Source: Anolis sagrei
Lineage: Eukaryota; Chordata; Lepidosauria; Squamata; Anolidae
Reading direction: 5' to 3'
NCBI RefSeq assembly: GCF_037176765.1
Contig: NC_090023.1
Coordinates: 141,313,366-141,377,365, forward strand
Length of the DNA: 64,000 bases
Shown: positions 51,521-63,400 of the stretch, in pieces
Numbering within the stretch: the stretch's first letter is position 1
Layout: each line of letters begins with the position of its first letter
Notes under the pieces: model-generated
Database searches by the model: none
What the model was told of the DNA's origin: nothing
What the model saw: only the letters and a program-made list of their open reading frames with translations
Translations under genes and position numbers: made by a program

Positions 51521-53135
51521 AAGAATACAACAAAAAATCATAAGATAATACATCAAATAAAATACAATAAAATAAATAAATAATACAAGATAAACACATA
51601 GTATAACATAAATAACAAAACATTGGAACCTAGTAGGCAGGGCCAAATACAATGAATAGAATTTTTAAAACCCTGGGTGAGATGGATGAGTAGAATAATG
51701 TATCTGATGGGAAGTTTGGATGGGACAAACAATGGGATCCAATTCACTGAAGGGAGGGATAAAGTGCATCGAAAGACATTATATACTGAGTTGGTCAAGG
51801 TAAGGGACTTGTTGTTCAAGGTAAGGGACTTATGTTGGAAATGTGAAATACATCAAGGTACCTTTCCCCCTATGCGGCAGACATGTGACAAAGCAAAAGA
51901 ATATTGGAGAATGACACAAAATTTATTACTAGAGGTGTTCAAAATAAAAACACAGCTAAATCCAATTTTATTTCTACTAAGAATTTCAAATTAATAAACA
52001 AAAACATGAATTTCAAGTTATGACATTATATGATCATAGCAACAACATTACTTTGTGCACAAAAATGGAAAAATAAAAAAAATCTTCATTTGTAGGACTG
52101 CCTGTGCCTTCCTGAGGCTGAGATTGTGTGATCCTTTTAACCCAGAGCAACTTTGAGTCCCAATCTTGGGGGGAAAGTGGGATAAATGTGGTATCAACAA
52201 CAGAAACAAACAGCCACCCTTTGAAATAGTGTCTAATTGTGGAAATGATAGATTACATGCACAAGAGAAACTCTAGCAGTAAATGTTGAAGATGCATATC
52301 AGAAAAAGGTTGCTTCCTACATGCATACGTATACTATTCCAAGACTGCTGATGAGTAATAAAATATTTTTTGCTTCCCCACCCAGATATTCTGGAAAAAA
52401 ATTATAGTAGCTCACAACAGAGAAATTGTCTACATTTGTATTCAATGTAAACAGATGTGGAGAAAACAAAGATCAGAAGATTCCTCTTGCCATGCCCAGC
52501 AAACTTCAAAGCATAGTTTCAAATTTTATGTATCTTTCAAAGTACTCAGTGTTCCAGGAGAACTCTATTAATAGTGCTAAAAAGAACATGTGTCTTATCT
52601 ACCACTAAATAAAATTATATGCTACTTAAAAGCGCATATTCGCGCCCAAGACTGTGCAGCCCTGGCTGCTGTGAGTAAGGGAGTGCCTTTGATGGCCTTC
52701 TGGATAGAGTCCAGGGTTAAACTGCCTGCTGTGTGTGCCTTCCAAGGTGGGTCACATGGAGAGGATAGGCCAGAGGTTTTATGGGCCCTGGCTGCTCTTC
52801 TCTGGCTCTCTTTCTACTCTTTCTAACGCTGGATCAGGAGGACTGCTGCATGGCTCCACAGGATCACTGGCTGTGATTTGTATGAATCCTTTGACAGAAC
52901 TGGTTTGTTGTGCTTATGGGGTGACGGTGGACTGTGGAATGGGCTGAACTGCAGCTGCACTAGGCTTTTTCTTCCTTGCTCCCTCTCTATTTCTCTTCTA
53001 CTAGATGAGAAGGTTTCAGTTCATATGCTTTTGTCTTATAATTTTACCTTTTCCTGCCTATGATAATTTTGGCATGAATTTTCCCAGTAGGGCACAATGG
53101 CTTTTTGGATGGCTGCAATAAGCAAAGCTTGTCTC
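51521..53135. other. Intergenic, no supported feature
   Basis: AT-rich, then a moderately GC-rich block (52640-53000) whose short frames have no recognisable domain. Confidence 0.4.
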
Positions 53136-53144
53136 CTCACTCAG

Positions 53145-53242
53145 CCTTCAAACCTCTGAGGATGCTTGCCATAGATGCAGGCAAAACAGCAGGAGAGATA
53201 GTTTTTCAGGACATACAGCCTGAAAAACCTACAACAACCCAT
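53145..53242. mobile_element. Penelope-like terminal fragment
   Basis: AACCTCTGAGGATGCTTGCC, ATAGATGCAGGCAAAACAGC and GAAAAACCTACAACAACCCA match the terminus seen at 35690-36050. Confidence 0.65.
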
Positions 53243-54695
53243 TAAATAGTTACTTTGAACGAGTCATACTCTCTCACCCTTAATTCACTAGGCTGCAGGG
53301 GGAGGTGCAGATAATCCCCCCCCCTTTGTAATAATTCTTAATAAACTCTTGTCTTGAGTGGGTCACATTCTCTGTGTCTCGAGTCATACTCTCGGCCTCA
53401 GAGAAAGATTCAAGCAATCCCCTTTTAAATAAATTTGTAAATTGTTGCCATGAGCATGTCACAATCTTTTGACCTCAAATCACTCTCACCTTCAGAAAAT
53501 GGCACAGGCGGTCCTACAAATGATTTTTGTCATTACCTTCCATTTTAAAACACATTTTAATACATTGATTGCTTCATTGACTGATGAATTCCAGTCCAGG
53601 GTCTTCAGGGGTGTGTTTTTGCCTCATATTGGGCCTTCTAGAACATTATGAATGACTTTATATTAAATATCTTTTCCAGGCGTTCTTGCAATACCAGTAG
53701 ATTGTCTCCCTAAGTTTTGCCATTTTGATAAAGCCAAGCCTGCTGCGTCTCCTTCCTCCCCATGACTGTGTTAATCAAACCAGCTTTGGAAAACTACCTA
53801 GCCCCTGGACATGTGTATTCCAGTCTAACAAATCCTTTCACAATGGATTGGAGATCAGGAAAAGCAGCTTAATGTATGCATGTATTCCAACCACACCCTG
53901 GTCCCATTGCTTCAGTTTCTTCTGTACTCATGAACTAAAACTTCTCTCTATTGATAAACTCTCACATCATTGAGAAACTTCCTACAGTCATTGTGGTTTT
54001 TTTCTGGTTTCCACTGATAAGATCAGGATTTATTCACTGCTAGGCATCAGTGCATGCATTACAAGCAAGTCTAGCCCAGCCCATTGAACAGATGATTACT
54101 TCTAATCATGTTTTGTGTTCTCTGGACTATCCCTTTGTACTCACCTGGACTAGACATTAAGTCAATCATTAATTTATTTGCATTTGACGTCAAAACATTC
54201 CTGACATCTGTGCCCCTTACAGAAGTACACTTTTAAACAGACTCACGCTTCAAACAAGAAAATGACAGCTCCTTGAATTTCCCGCCACCAGGAGGACCAA
54301 TCATGGAAGCTGCTGCACAGGGCTCCTCACGAATGAGAGCCTGGATCCTAGCTGGGTCTGCTTTCAGCCAATGAGCAGCTGGTGTGGGCATTCTGAACAG
54401 CTGTCAAAGTAAACAACTGTGCTCTGTATTTCCAATGCTTTATGCCAGTACTTTGAGCACTAGCTCTGATGATATCCTCTTTGGCTATTGAGATTAAAAT
54501 GTTTTTGTTCTTGCCTTCACACATGTCTCATTGGACCCTGACTGCATGACATGCTGGACTCACAAACCCATGGCTCAGTGGTGATTGAAATCACACAATA
54601 CCAACCACAAATGGGGTTTCCTTAGCTCAATGCTGATGTCCTGAAAAAATTGGCAGCAGTAAAAGTTTTCTAAACTAAACCTAGTGGTTGTTTTA
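53243..54695. other. Intergenic, no recognisable feature
   Basis: No exon or known repeat supported. Confidence 0.45.
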
Positions 54696-54699
54696 GACA

Positions 54700-54990
54700 T
54701 TGCTATTATTGTTATTTTGTTTATCTCTCTCTAAAAAGAGACCCAAAAGCAGCTAACACTAAAAGCAATACAATATACAGTTTTAAACATAAAAACATAC
54801 AAACACTAAAATACGGTTAAACATTGAACTGTTAAAAATAAACCATTGAAACCATTACAAATATATTAGCATACTAGAGATTTCTTCTTTAAAAGGCATC
54901 AAATCTGACCTGCTCTTGGAAACCAAGTAGTTTTGGTCCCAGCCAGGGCTTCTGTGGAAGGCCAGTAACTTATTCTAATTGGTGAAGATT
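54700..54990 (-). mobile_element. L2-like LINE 3' end, old
   Basis: AAAGAGACCCAAAAGCAGCT and an AAAACATACAAACACTAAAA-type body resemble the reversed L2 3' region (compare 25790-25930). Strongly decayed. Confidence 0.45.
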
Positions 54991-56870
54991 GTATTCCTGA
55001 TGAAAGAACTGACACAATTATGTCAGAGGTTTTTGCTCACACCATCATCTCCAAACTGAATTTTATGTAAGGAATCTTGTATACAGCTAGGCGCGAGTGG
55101 CAGCACTTTTGTGCTCATGCTTTTCTATGCCCTCATTCAGAGTCTGAAGGTTTTACTTAGTTTTGCACATATACAGAATATCACGGTTGCAGTAATTTAC
55201 TTGGCTGTATTCTTATTACTATTACTTTTAGTAGTGATAGTAATATGTTCAGTTTTACCCTGGCTTTTCTCAGAACTGAGAATTGCAATGATAATTGTTA
55301 AAATGAAATTATGTTTAAGTCTCTGGTGTTCCCTTTCTTGGCAATTAATGGGACACTCTAAGATTGCCATTATTAAGGCATATTAATAGAAACAACATCT
55401 GTGATAATACATAACAGTTCCTTAATGGATAATGATGTTCAGCACTGGGTGACAAGAGATTGGATATTTTAAAATTATTTACAGTGATCATCATTTCAAG
55501 TTGATTTTATGAGGTTGTGTGTCTCACAGCCAGGTTATCATATACAGATTTGTCGTGGGTATATTTGTTCTACCACATCTGTTATTTTTTTAGAATGATG
55601 CCCCTTTCTTGCATGCAATTCAATTGGTGCTTTAACACCAGCTTAGTTTAACTTAGCTAGACATTAGAATGGTTCAGGGAAGCATGATGTTGCTTTGCAG
55701 TTGCGACATTTAAGTTCCATAGGGCAGGATAAAGACAGAAGCCTCTTTTAGCATGAATAATAGCTTTCCTTCCATATTGCTGCCACATAGTACTGACAGT
55801 AATTTTCTGCTCTTATTTACAACTGGTTGGATTCTATGAAATTAAGCTGTGCTATCTCATCAGCCTTCCATTATTAAGTGTAACACTGGTGCTATCATTT
55901 CTTGTGTAGACCAACTGCCTGATACTGCTGCTTGTCTGCCATGTGCCGTTTGTGGGGCGGAGTTAATCATAATTATGGGTCATAATACTTTTGATTACAG
56001 TTTAATTACCCTATATGTTTCCAGGCTATTAATAACTCAAGTCAGCCTGACTCCTGGCTTTTAATAAGGCTCTGCAGTGGCAACAATGTTCAAATACAGA
56101 GTATGGTGTATTACCTAGGAACACTACTGTCATGCAGCCCTGCTGCTGAGAGTACAACCACTCTGGCTTGTTATTGTTTTGAGCTGATTCAGGGCTAGGT
56201 CTTCAGTTTCCCTGTCACCTTCCTCCCCAGTCTTGTGGTATGTTCTCATAATCTTATATGGGGTAATGAATCAATTGGTCCAAATTCTTAGGTATTCTTA
56301 CAGCTTTGCACTCCATTTATTCACTCTTCTTATCAATCACTTTTCTTAAGGTTATGCCAGACCTTGGTTTTCCCCATGGCAGAAGGCATAACAACTTTCC
56401 CTGGCTTGCTGCTCTTCAGATCTGATCCACTGTTAGCTCTTTTGTCTCATCATCCCTATCAGACTTTTTAGATTCTGTCATAGGTCTAAGTGGCTACCTT
56501 TATCAGATAGGTGCCTGATATTGGGTTATTCCCAGTAGCAGGCACTAAAGTGGGACCCCTCAGATACCTGCTCCAGACTTCCTGCTAAAATATGCTTTGC
56601 TCCCAAAAAGGTATTAAAAATCCTTGAAGCTTCTCACAGGAGTCAAGTCGCTTCAAAAGCAAGGCATACGACCTTGCTTTGCTGTGTGTATGTATGAGTA
56701 AGAAGGAAGGAGGGAGGGAAAGTGAGGCCTTTTCCATAATGCTGCCAACCCTAAATTGAATTTCAGGTCACTTCTGTTTAGAAAAAGATTAAAAACACAT
56801 TTTACTGAAATCATTTAAGATACATGGCCAGATATATTCTCTTCATTAAATCAGTCACAGTCACTGAAAA
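54991..56870. other. Repeat-poor intergenic stretch
   Basis: Nearly 1.9 kb without a mobile element I can recognise and without exon-like frames. It is AT-rich with several homeodomain-like TAATTA/TAAT cores (for example around 55965-56035). Candidate regulatory DNA by exclusion only. Confidence 0.35.
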
Positions 56871-57017
56871 CTGATGAATCATAAAACATCCTGTCCAGAA
56901 GTATGGCAAAGTAAGATACAAGAAGTTGCAACCTTGATATAATGAACATAATTTATTTGGCTAAGACAAAAGGTTGCTAAAGAAATATTAATGTTAATAT
57001 CAGTAATTAGATCCCTG

Positions 57018-57228
57018 TGTTGTTGAAGGCTTTCATGGCCGGAATCACTGTTTTCCAGGCTGTGTGGCCATGTTGCAGAACCATTCTCTTCTGATGTTTC
57101 ACCCAAATTTATGGCAGGCATCCTCAGAGGTTGTGAGGTCTGTCAAAAACTAGGCAAGTGACGAAGTGTCAGGAGAAAATGCTTCTGGAACATGGCCATA
57201 CAGCCCAGAAAACTCACAGCAACCCAAT
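57018..57228. mobile_element. Penelope-like terminal fold-back
   Basis: Left arm GTTGTTGAAGGCTTTCATGG, CCAGGCTGTGTGGCCATGTT, CATCCTCAGAGGTTGTGAGG. Right arm GTCAGGAGAAAATGCTTCTG, GAACATGGCCATACAGCCCA. The arms are the same terminus in opposite orientation. Confidence 0.7.
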
Positions 57229-57272
57229 TAGATACCTTTTAAAGAAAAATGAAGTGAAACTATGGATTAGAT

Positions 57273-57405
57273 CAGACATCCTCAAACTGTGGCCCTCCAG
57301 CTGTTTGGGCCTTTAACTGTTTGGGCCTTCAATTCCTGACAATTGAACAAGCTTGTTAGGGCTTCTGGGAGTTGGAGCTGGAGGCCCACAGTTTGAGGAT
57401 GACTG
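57273..57405. mobile_element. hAT MITE, 133 bp, perfect target duplication
   Basis: Ends CAGACATCCTCAAACTGTGG and CCACAGTTTGAGGATGACTG. Duplication GATTAGAT at 57265-57272 and 57406-57413. A short direct repeat CTGTTTGGGCCTT lies inside. Confidence 0.92.
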
Positions 57406-57413
57406 GATTAGAT

Positions 57414-59045
57414 TATCATGTGCATAATTCACTTTAAAACTGATTCTGAAGCTTTGTTCTGAAAATGAAAACATAAGAAGACACCGCTGGATCTGAAGAA
57501 TTGTGCATCTATGTGGAGTCTTCTTTCCCACAGTGGACAACAAAATGATATCTGAAAGAGTTGTATTGAATGGTAAACTAGAAATACAAGATAATTCCAT
57601 CTATATGTCCATTGGCAGGCAAGAAGAAAAGAGAAATGTATGATGGTTTCCATTTCATTTTGTGGCTCTCCTTTTAACATTAGTGGTCTACTACAGCTGC
57701 AGATTCCCATTATAAATGTCATGAAATATGCCAAAATTAGGGGAATTGTTGGAATTGCTTTAGGTATAATGGAAGCAGATGTCAGGAGTAAATCCTTGAG
57801 AAGATTGCAGAGTCACTTTTCCACTAATGGAGATTGAGGAGAAATCTACCAGGTACTGAAGAGTATCCAGTCTGAGATGGCTTATATTTTGGAGCTCCAA
57901 ATGGGAGTAGAACTCTAATTTGCCTCGTGTACTGGTGAAGAAAAAGTGTTACTGCCTTCAAAATGTCCTCATAATGAGGTGTAAGGGACATCCTGCTCCC
58001 TCGTCCCGCACAGGACACTTCCCCTGAACGGTGATAGTTCATGACAAAGGACACAAGCTTGATAAGAATAAACTCAGCTGTTCCATCATGTTCCCAAGCA
58101 TAAATTAGGGTTGTCATTTATCCAAATGAGCCATTGTAGCAAGAGTGCTTCATGTCAGAGATCTGGTGGGATTAGAAGCCCTGGCAACATATACAGACAC
58201 AATAGTTGGGTTGCATGGTCTCTAAATACTTTCAATGGCCTGTGGATTAGTTGAATGTTTAATATGCTTCAGAAGATAGTAACTTCCAGTCCGACTGTTA
58301 ACATTTCTGCTTCAAAAAGCACAGCTTTTATGTACTAGAAAATATAGTTGATCAATATGTTTTCAGTATGAAACATGCTTTTTAAATTGCATTTGCTTTT
58401 TGAAAGTCATGGGGGTGTTTCCTTGTGACCTTTATAGTCAGAAGGAGTCTGGATAGTCAAGTAATTACGAGCAAAATATGTTCATTATGACGGCATTCAG
58501 AGCAAGGAGCAAAGTTTGCATCATGCCAGCTGTGTTCCAGATTTCAGCTCATTTATATTGTTTCACAGAATGAAATGGGAATGAAATTGAAAACCAACTG
58601 ATCTCTGATTGCATAGCTCTGTCTTGTGCTCTGCTTGTCAGGGATGGAGACACTGCAGCCCCTCAGAGCCCTAACCAACATGATCATACATTCCCACCAA
58701 CCCACCTGTACTAAATTGTGATGGGATGGAAGTAACTGACTAGGTTGCAGGTACCTATATATTTTGTTTGAGTATTTGCCAGATGTGGACACATATACGG
58801 AAGCACCAACTCTCCCAAAACATCCAGCAGCAGCATAGATATTTGTTAACTGTAAAGGTTTCAAGAAGGTCTTGTAATCTTATTCAGCTGGCTGTTACCT
58901 AGCTCCCATGATGGACAACCACCATAAGACAGGTTTCCAGTCACAGAAACTCTGTATCTGCCTTCAGCCAGTGTTATAAAGCTCTCTTCAGATCTCTGTG
59001 TAAAGGTTTAACTTACACGTGCTGAAGCAGGGCTTATGTACACAA
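57414..59045. other. Repeat-poor intergenic stretch
   Basis: About 1.6 kb without recognisable repeats or coding potential. The part 58380-58680 has the even base mix often seen in conserved non-coding elements, but conservation cannot be judged here. Confidence 0.35.
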
Positions 59046-59052
59046 TCAATTC

Positions 59053-59160
59053 TGGGCCTTTCACACAGCCATATAACCCAGAATATCAAGGCAGATAAAC
59101 CACAATATCTGCTTTGAACTGGGTTATCTGAGTCCACACTGCCATATAATCCAGTTTATG
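59053..59160. mobile_element. CCCTTCCACACAGCC MITE, one half
   Basis: GGGCCTTTCACACAGCCATA, ACCCAGAATATCAAGGCAGA and GAGTCCACACTGCCATATAA. The right terminus is missing. Confidence 0.72.
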
Positions 59161-59210
59161 TTTAGCTACAAAGCTTGTTGGGAGGTTTGCAGAGAATGAA
59201 GTAGAGTAAG

Positions 59211-59360
59211 AGCCCTTCCACACAGCCCTATATTCCAGAATATCAAGGCAGAAAATCTCACAATATCTCAGTGTGGATTCAGATAAACCAGTTCCAACGC
59301 AGATACTGTGGGATTTTCTGCCTTGATATTCTGGGATACAGGGCTGTGTGGAAGGACCCC
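59211..59360. mobile_element. CCCTTCCACACAGCC fold-back MITE, complete
   Basis: Left arm AGCCCTTCCACACAGCCCTA, CCAGAATATCAAGGCAGAAA. Right arm is the reverse complement (TTTTCTGCCTTGATATTCTG, GGGCTGTGTGGAAGGACCCC). Arms are about 58 bp. It may be a hAT derivative. Confidence 0.8.
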
Positions 59361-59476
59361 AAATGATTGAAATTTGGGGTACATGGGGTTAAAGACAAAT
59401 ATTGTTTCCGACTGTAGTATTGCCTGATGATACACAGAAAATTCCTGGGAGTATTTCTGGTTTTCAGGTCTTAATC

Positions 59477-60094
59477 CAGTGGTTCTAAGACTGTGGGTCC
59501 CCAGATGTTTTGGCCTTCAACTCCCAGAAATCTTAACAGCTGGTAAACTGGCTGGGCTTTCTGGAAGTTGTAGGTCAAAACATCTGGGGACCTACATGTG
59601 AGAATTTATTTATTTATTTCATTTATTTCAATTACTTCTACCCCGCCCTTCTCATCCCAAGGGGGACTCAGGGCGGCTTACAGACGAAGGCATAATTCAA
59701 TGCCTGAATCAATTAACAAACAATACAGAGAAGCAATTCAAACAGTTAACAAATTAAAAACATCAATACATAATGAAATAGCAAAACAATCTCATGCTCA
59801 GTGTTCAGAGTTCCGTATATCCATTCCATTCCATCTGTCCTTGTTTATCGTCAGATCTTTACTTTAGCTGCCAGAATGTCCAAAAGCTTGGTCCCATATC
59901 CAGGTCTTCAATTTTTTCCGGAACGCCAGAAGGGAAGTCGCTGATCTAATCTCCCCAGGGAGTGAGTTCCACAGGTGAGGGGCCACCACTGAGAAGGCCC
60001 TGCTTCTCGTCCCCGCCAACCTCCCTTGTGATAGTGGCGGGGTCGAGAGCAGGGCCTCCCCAGAAGATCTTAAACTTCGAGATGAGAACCACTG
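59477..60094. mobile_element. hAT MITE split by an L2 insertion
   Basis: Left end CAGTGGTTCTAAGACTGTGG, right end GATGAGAACCACTG, with duplication TCTTAATC (59469-59476) and CCTTAATC (60095-60102). The L2 at 59604-60076 sits close to the right terminus of the MITE. Confidence 0.87.
59604..60076 (-). mobile_element. L2-like LINE 3' end inside a hAT MITE
   Basis: TTTATTTATTTATTTCATTT tail, terminus ACCCCGCCCTTCTCATCCCA, then the body (CCACAGGTGAGGGGCCACCA; GAGAAGGCCCTGCTTCTCGT) on the - strand. Confidence 0.85.
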
Positions 60095-60506
60095 CCTTAA
60101 TCGGATTTTGCCCCACTAAGCAATGTCAGTGGATACTACAAGGTTTGTAGGATACTCCAAAGTATCCAGTTGCATAATAGCAGTCTAGACAGCTGAATCA
60201 AATCTGTTTCAGTCAAATCCCTTGTCCAGACACTGCCATCTTCACAAGGGAAGGGGATGGCTTGTCCTCAAGCTGCTAGTTTGGCTACAGAGCCCTATAC
60301 TAGTGCCTGGCTGTTGCTTATCCAGTCTGCTGCAATCAGAAAGGATCACCTGTGCTATCAGCAAGAAGCAGGGAGATAATCTCTAGGAGAGACAACTGGT
60401 GTTTTGCATGTGGGCTTTGAGAGGAAAGCCCATAGTTCTGATTTGCTAAAAATGGATGGTAAGGGAGCTTATGCAGTCATCTGCAACAGCTGTGGTATAT
60501 TAAAAT

Positions 60507-60605
60507 AAGAGAATCATAGGCTGGAAGAGATCATAGAGGTATCAGCCCAACCTCCTGCCATGAAGGAACACAGGTGTCCTGAGCCCCTCTGACAGTGAGG
60601 ACAAG
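60507..60605 (-). mobile_element. CR1 LINE 3' terminus
   Basis: AGAGAATCATAGGCTGGAAG and the CCCAACCTCCTGCCATGAAG block resemble the reversed CR1 3' end. Decayed. Confidence 0.6.
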
Positions 60606-61130
60606 GGTTTGTAAAAAGGACAGTACTGGAATTGGAGACCAGGAGCTCCTACCAGTCTTCCCAGCCTACCTTAGTTATTGCAGGAGGAGCAAGCAGAGGA
60701 CAGTACATCAGGGCAGGCTGATGAGGGGTTAAGAGTTCTGTCCCTTTTAACAATTCAGATGTGAGCATGCTGCTAACAGTAGATCTGTGTGATTAGCAGA
60801 GGAATAGGGAAATAGGCTCTTCCCAAGCAAAAACTGAGAACATAGAATAAAATGCTTTCAAGTCTGTAGTCCTGTTTCTGGACTCTTTGGATTTGTTGAC
60901 TTTGGAACTGTACCTTGGTCTCTTCATTTGGATTTTTGCTTCCAAGCTTGGACTTCGCTATTTGTGACTTGTTGGCTTTATTGATCCTGGAATTTGAATT
61001 CTTGTTGCTGCCTTGACTCTTGAAATCTTTTGGCGTGGCCATGTTGATTAGGATTTGGAACTCTGAACTTGTATCACCAACAAAGATTAGTGTGCAGCTA
61101 TAAAATAAAGCCCCAATCACTCTACCTCTG
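60606..61130. other. Unassigned, TGGATTTGGAC-like short repeats
   Basis: Between 60880 and 61060 short degenerate words of the type TTGGACTTTG recur, with an AATAAAGCC at about 61104. It could be the end of an old repeat, including an LTR-like one. I cannot assign it. Confidence 0.3.
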
Positions 61131-61242
61131 GGCTGTTCATATGTTATTAGTTTGAATATTATTTATTTACCTCATAGTATTCCTAGTACATACTGCAAAG
61201 ATGGAGACAGTTAAAGTAGGGTGAAATAAAGAATTTGTACTC

Positions 61243-62840
61243 AGAATTTATTGTAGGCTATCATTCATGGTTGAGTATGACTGTTTTCCAAGGGCAGAAT
61301 CTTGTTGGTGGGTCCTATTCAGAATGGTTTGCCACAGTGAGGACATCCATTTCCAGATGGAATGCTGTCCCAACAAGAATTTGCTTGACGTTCTTTCCTC
61401 TTGGCATGTTTCTCCCTTTTACCCTCTATCTGAGCCTCTTCAAAATCCATAGTACTCTTGCTAACAGCTGACCTCCAGTTACAATGCTCAGATTTCCAGC
61501 TCTTTGTTTATTCCGCATTTTTAAAGGTTAGTTTTAAATCTTTTTCGCTTTCCACCAACATTCTGTTTTCTGTTCTTCAGCTGAGAGTATAGTAACTGTT
61601 TTGGGAGATGATGATTGGGCATTTGGATAATTTGGCCAGTCCAGCAAAGTTGACGATGAAGGATCACTGCTTCAATGCTGGTGGTCTTTACTTCTTCCAG
61701 AATGCTGGCAAACTGTGCCTATCTTCCCAAGAGATTTGCAGGATTTTTTTGGAGGCAACGCTGATGGAATTGTTCCAGAAGGGTAGAGTGATGTTAGTAG
61801 ACAGTCCACATTTCACAGGCATCACAACCACTATAATCCTCGTCATCGTCATCATCATTGGCTATCACTTTCAGCCGACTCTGATTCTCTTCCAAGTGTA
61901 GAATCCTAGTGGTGGGTCTGCAAATGACTGTACAGACCTATTCTGGATCTGCTGGGTTTTTCTAAGTGAGGACATACATTTCACAGTTGTACAACAGAGT
62001 TGCAGGGACAATATCTTTATAAACAAACATCTTGGTGTCCCTACGAACACCCTAATCCTTGAACACTTCATTTGAAAAGATACTGCACTCACAGAGCTCA
62101 GACCGTGTTGTATTTCAGCGTAGGTATCAACTTTTCTGGAAAGGTAGCTGTCTATGGGTTGTGACCTGAAATGGGGGTCCCTGTCAGGGTCACAAAAAAT
62201 TGGACTGCGTAGTGTTTACAGTGCACAAAAATAAAGACTTTGTCTACAGAATTTATCATAGGCTATCACTCCTGGCTGAGTGTGACTGTTTTCCAAGGGC
62301 AAAGTCTTGGTGGTTGGTCCTATTCTGGATCTGCATGGTCTGTCACAATGAGGGCATCGATTTCCAGATAGAAGGCTGTCTCAACAAGGGTTTGCTTGAC
62401 ATTCCTTCCTCTTGGCATGTTTCTCCCTTTTGTCCTCTATTTGAGCCTCTTTAAAATCCATAGAACTATTGGTAATAGCTGACTTCCAGTTGACATGCTC
62501 AGGTTCACAGTTCTTTGTGTTTATTCCAGTGGTTCTCAACCTGTCGGTCCCCAGATGTTTTGGCCTTTAACTCCCAGAAATCCTAACAGCTAGTAAACTG
62601 GCAGTGATTTCTGGGAGTTGCAGGCCAAAACACCTGGGAACCCACAGGTTGAGGACCACTACTCTATTCCATATTTTCTAAGGTTACAATGAGAACATGG
62701 ATTTCCAGAAGGGAGGCTGGATCTTTCAGTCTCTTTTGTTGTTCACCAGCATGCAGTTTTCCATTTAATGGATGACCATCCCAACTATTCCTGCCTCTTC
62801 AAAATCCGTAGCACTGTTGGTAAGGGCGCACCTCCAGTTA
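61243..62840 (+). repeat. Cluster of about 260-bp diverged direct repeats
   Basis: Copies at 61243-61506 and 62249-62526 share GACTGTTTTCCAAGGGCA, TTCCTCTTGGCATGTTTCTC and AGCTGACYTCCAGTT in the same order and spacing. Partial copies are at 61850-62110 (GTGGTGGGTCTGCAAATGAC) and 62662-62840 (CATGGATTTCCAGAAGGGAG; GTAGCACTGTTGGTAAGGGC). All run in the same direction. The unit belongs to no family I can name. A hAT MITE and a SINE were inserted among the copies. Confidence 0.75.
62527..62661. mobile_element. hAT MITE in the repeat cluster
   Basis: CAGTGGTTCTCAACCTGTCG to CCACAGGTTGAGGACCACTA. Flanks GTTTATTC (62519-62526) and CTCTATTC (62662-62669) agree at 6 of 8 positions. Confidence 0.87.
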
Positions 62841-63400
62841 TGGAGCTCCTAGTGGCGCGATGGGTTAAACCCTTGTGCTGGCAGGACTGGTTGACTGACA
62901 GGTTGGCGGTTCGAATCTGGGAAGCAGGGTGAGCTCCCTCTGTCAGCTCCAGCTCCCCATGAGGGGACATAAGAGAAGCTTCATACAGGATTTTTTTGTT
63001 TTTTGTTGTGTCAGGAGAGACTTGAGAAACCGCAAGTCGTTTATGGTGTGAGAGAATTGGCTGTCTGCAAGGACGTTGCCCAGGGAACGCCCGAATGATT
63101 TGATGTTTTATCATCCTTGTGAGAGGCTTCTCTCATGTCCCCGCATGAGGAGCTGGAGCTGGTAGAGGGAGGTCATCGGCCTCTTCCAGGATTCGAACCT
63201 GCGACCTGTCAGTCTTCAGTCCTGCCGGCACAGGGGTTTAGCCCACTGTGCCACCGGGGGCTCCTTCATACAGGATGGTAACACATCAATCATCTGGGCA
63301 TCCCCTGAGCAATGTTCTTGCAGACAGCCAATTCTCTCACACCAGAAGCAACTTGCAGTTTCTCAAGTTGCTTCTGACATGGAAAAAATAAATCCCAAGA
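62841..63400 (+). mobile_element. tRNA-derived SINE (family A), interrupted by a second SINE
   Basis: Head GGAGCTCCTAGTGGCGCGAT, B-box-like GCGGTTCGAATCTGG, and the tail resumes at 63276 and runs to CTTCTGACATGGAAAAAATA. Duplication CTCCAGTTA at 62832-62840 and 63401-63409. The second SINE (62991-63263) split it. Confidence 0.92.
62991..63263 (-). mobile_element. tRNA-derived SINE (family A) nested in the opposite strand
   Basis: Tail TTTTTTTGTTTTTTGTTGTG on the left, head GTGCCACCGGGGGCTC on the right, B-box GGATTCGAACCTGCGACC (reverse). A perfect 12-bp duplication CTTCATACAGGA is at 62979-62990 and 63264-63275. Confidence 0.94.

Noticed and set aside
60606-61130. Possible LTR or gene with TTGGACTTTG-like repeats
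   Set aside because: No termini, partner copy or domain could be read, so it is listed only as unassigned.
7053-63400. tRNA-like promoters with B-box sequence
   Set aside because: All are heads of SINE copies. None forms a complete cloverleaf as a stand-alone tRNA gene.
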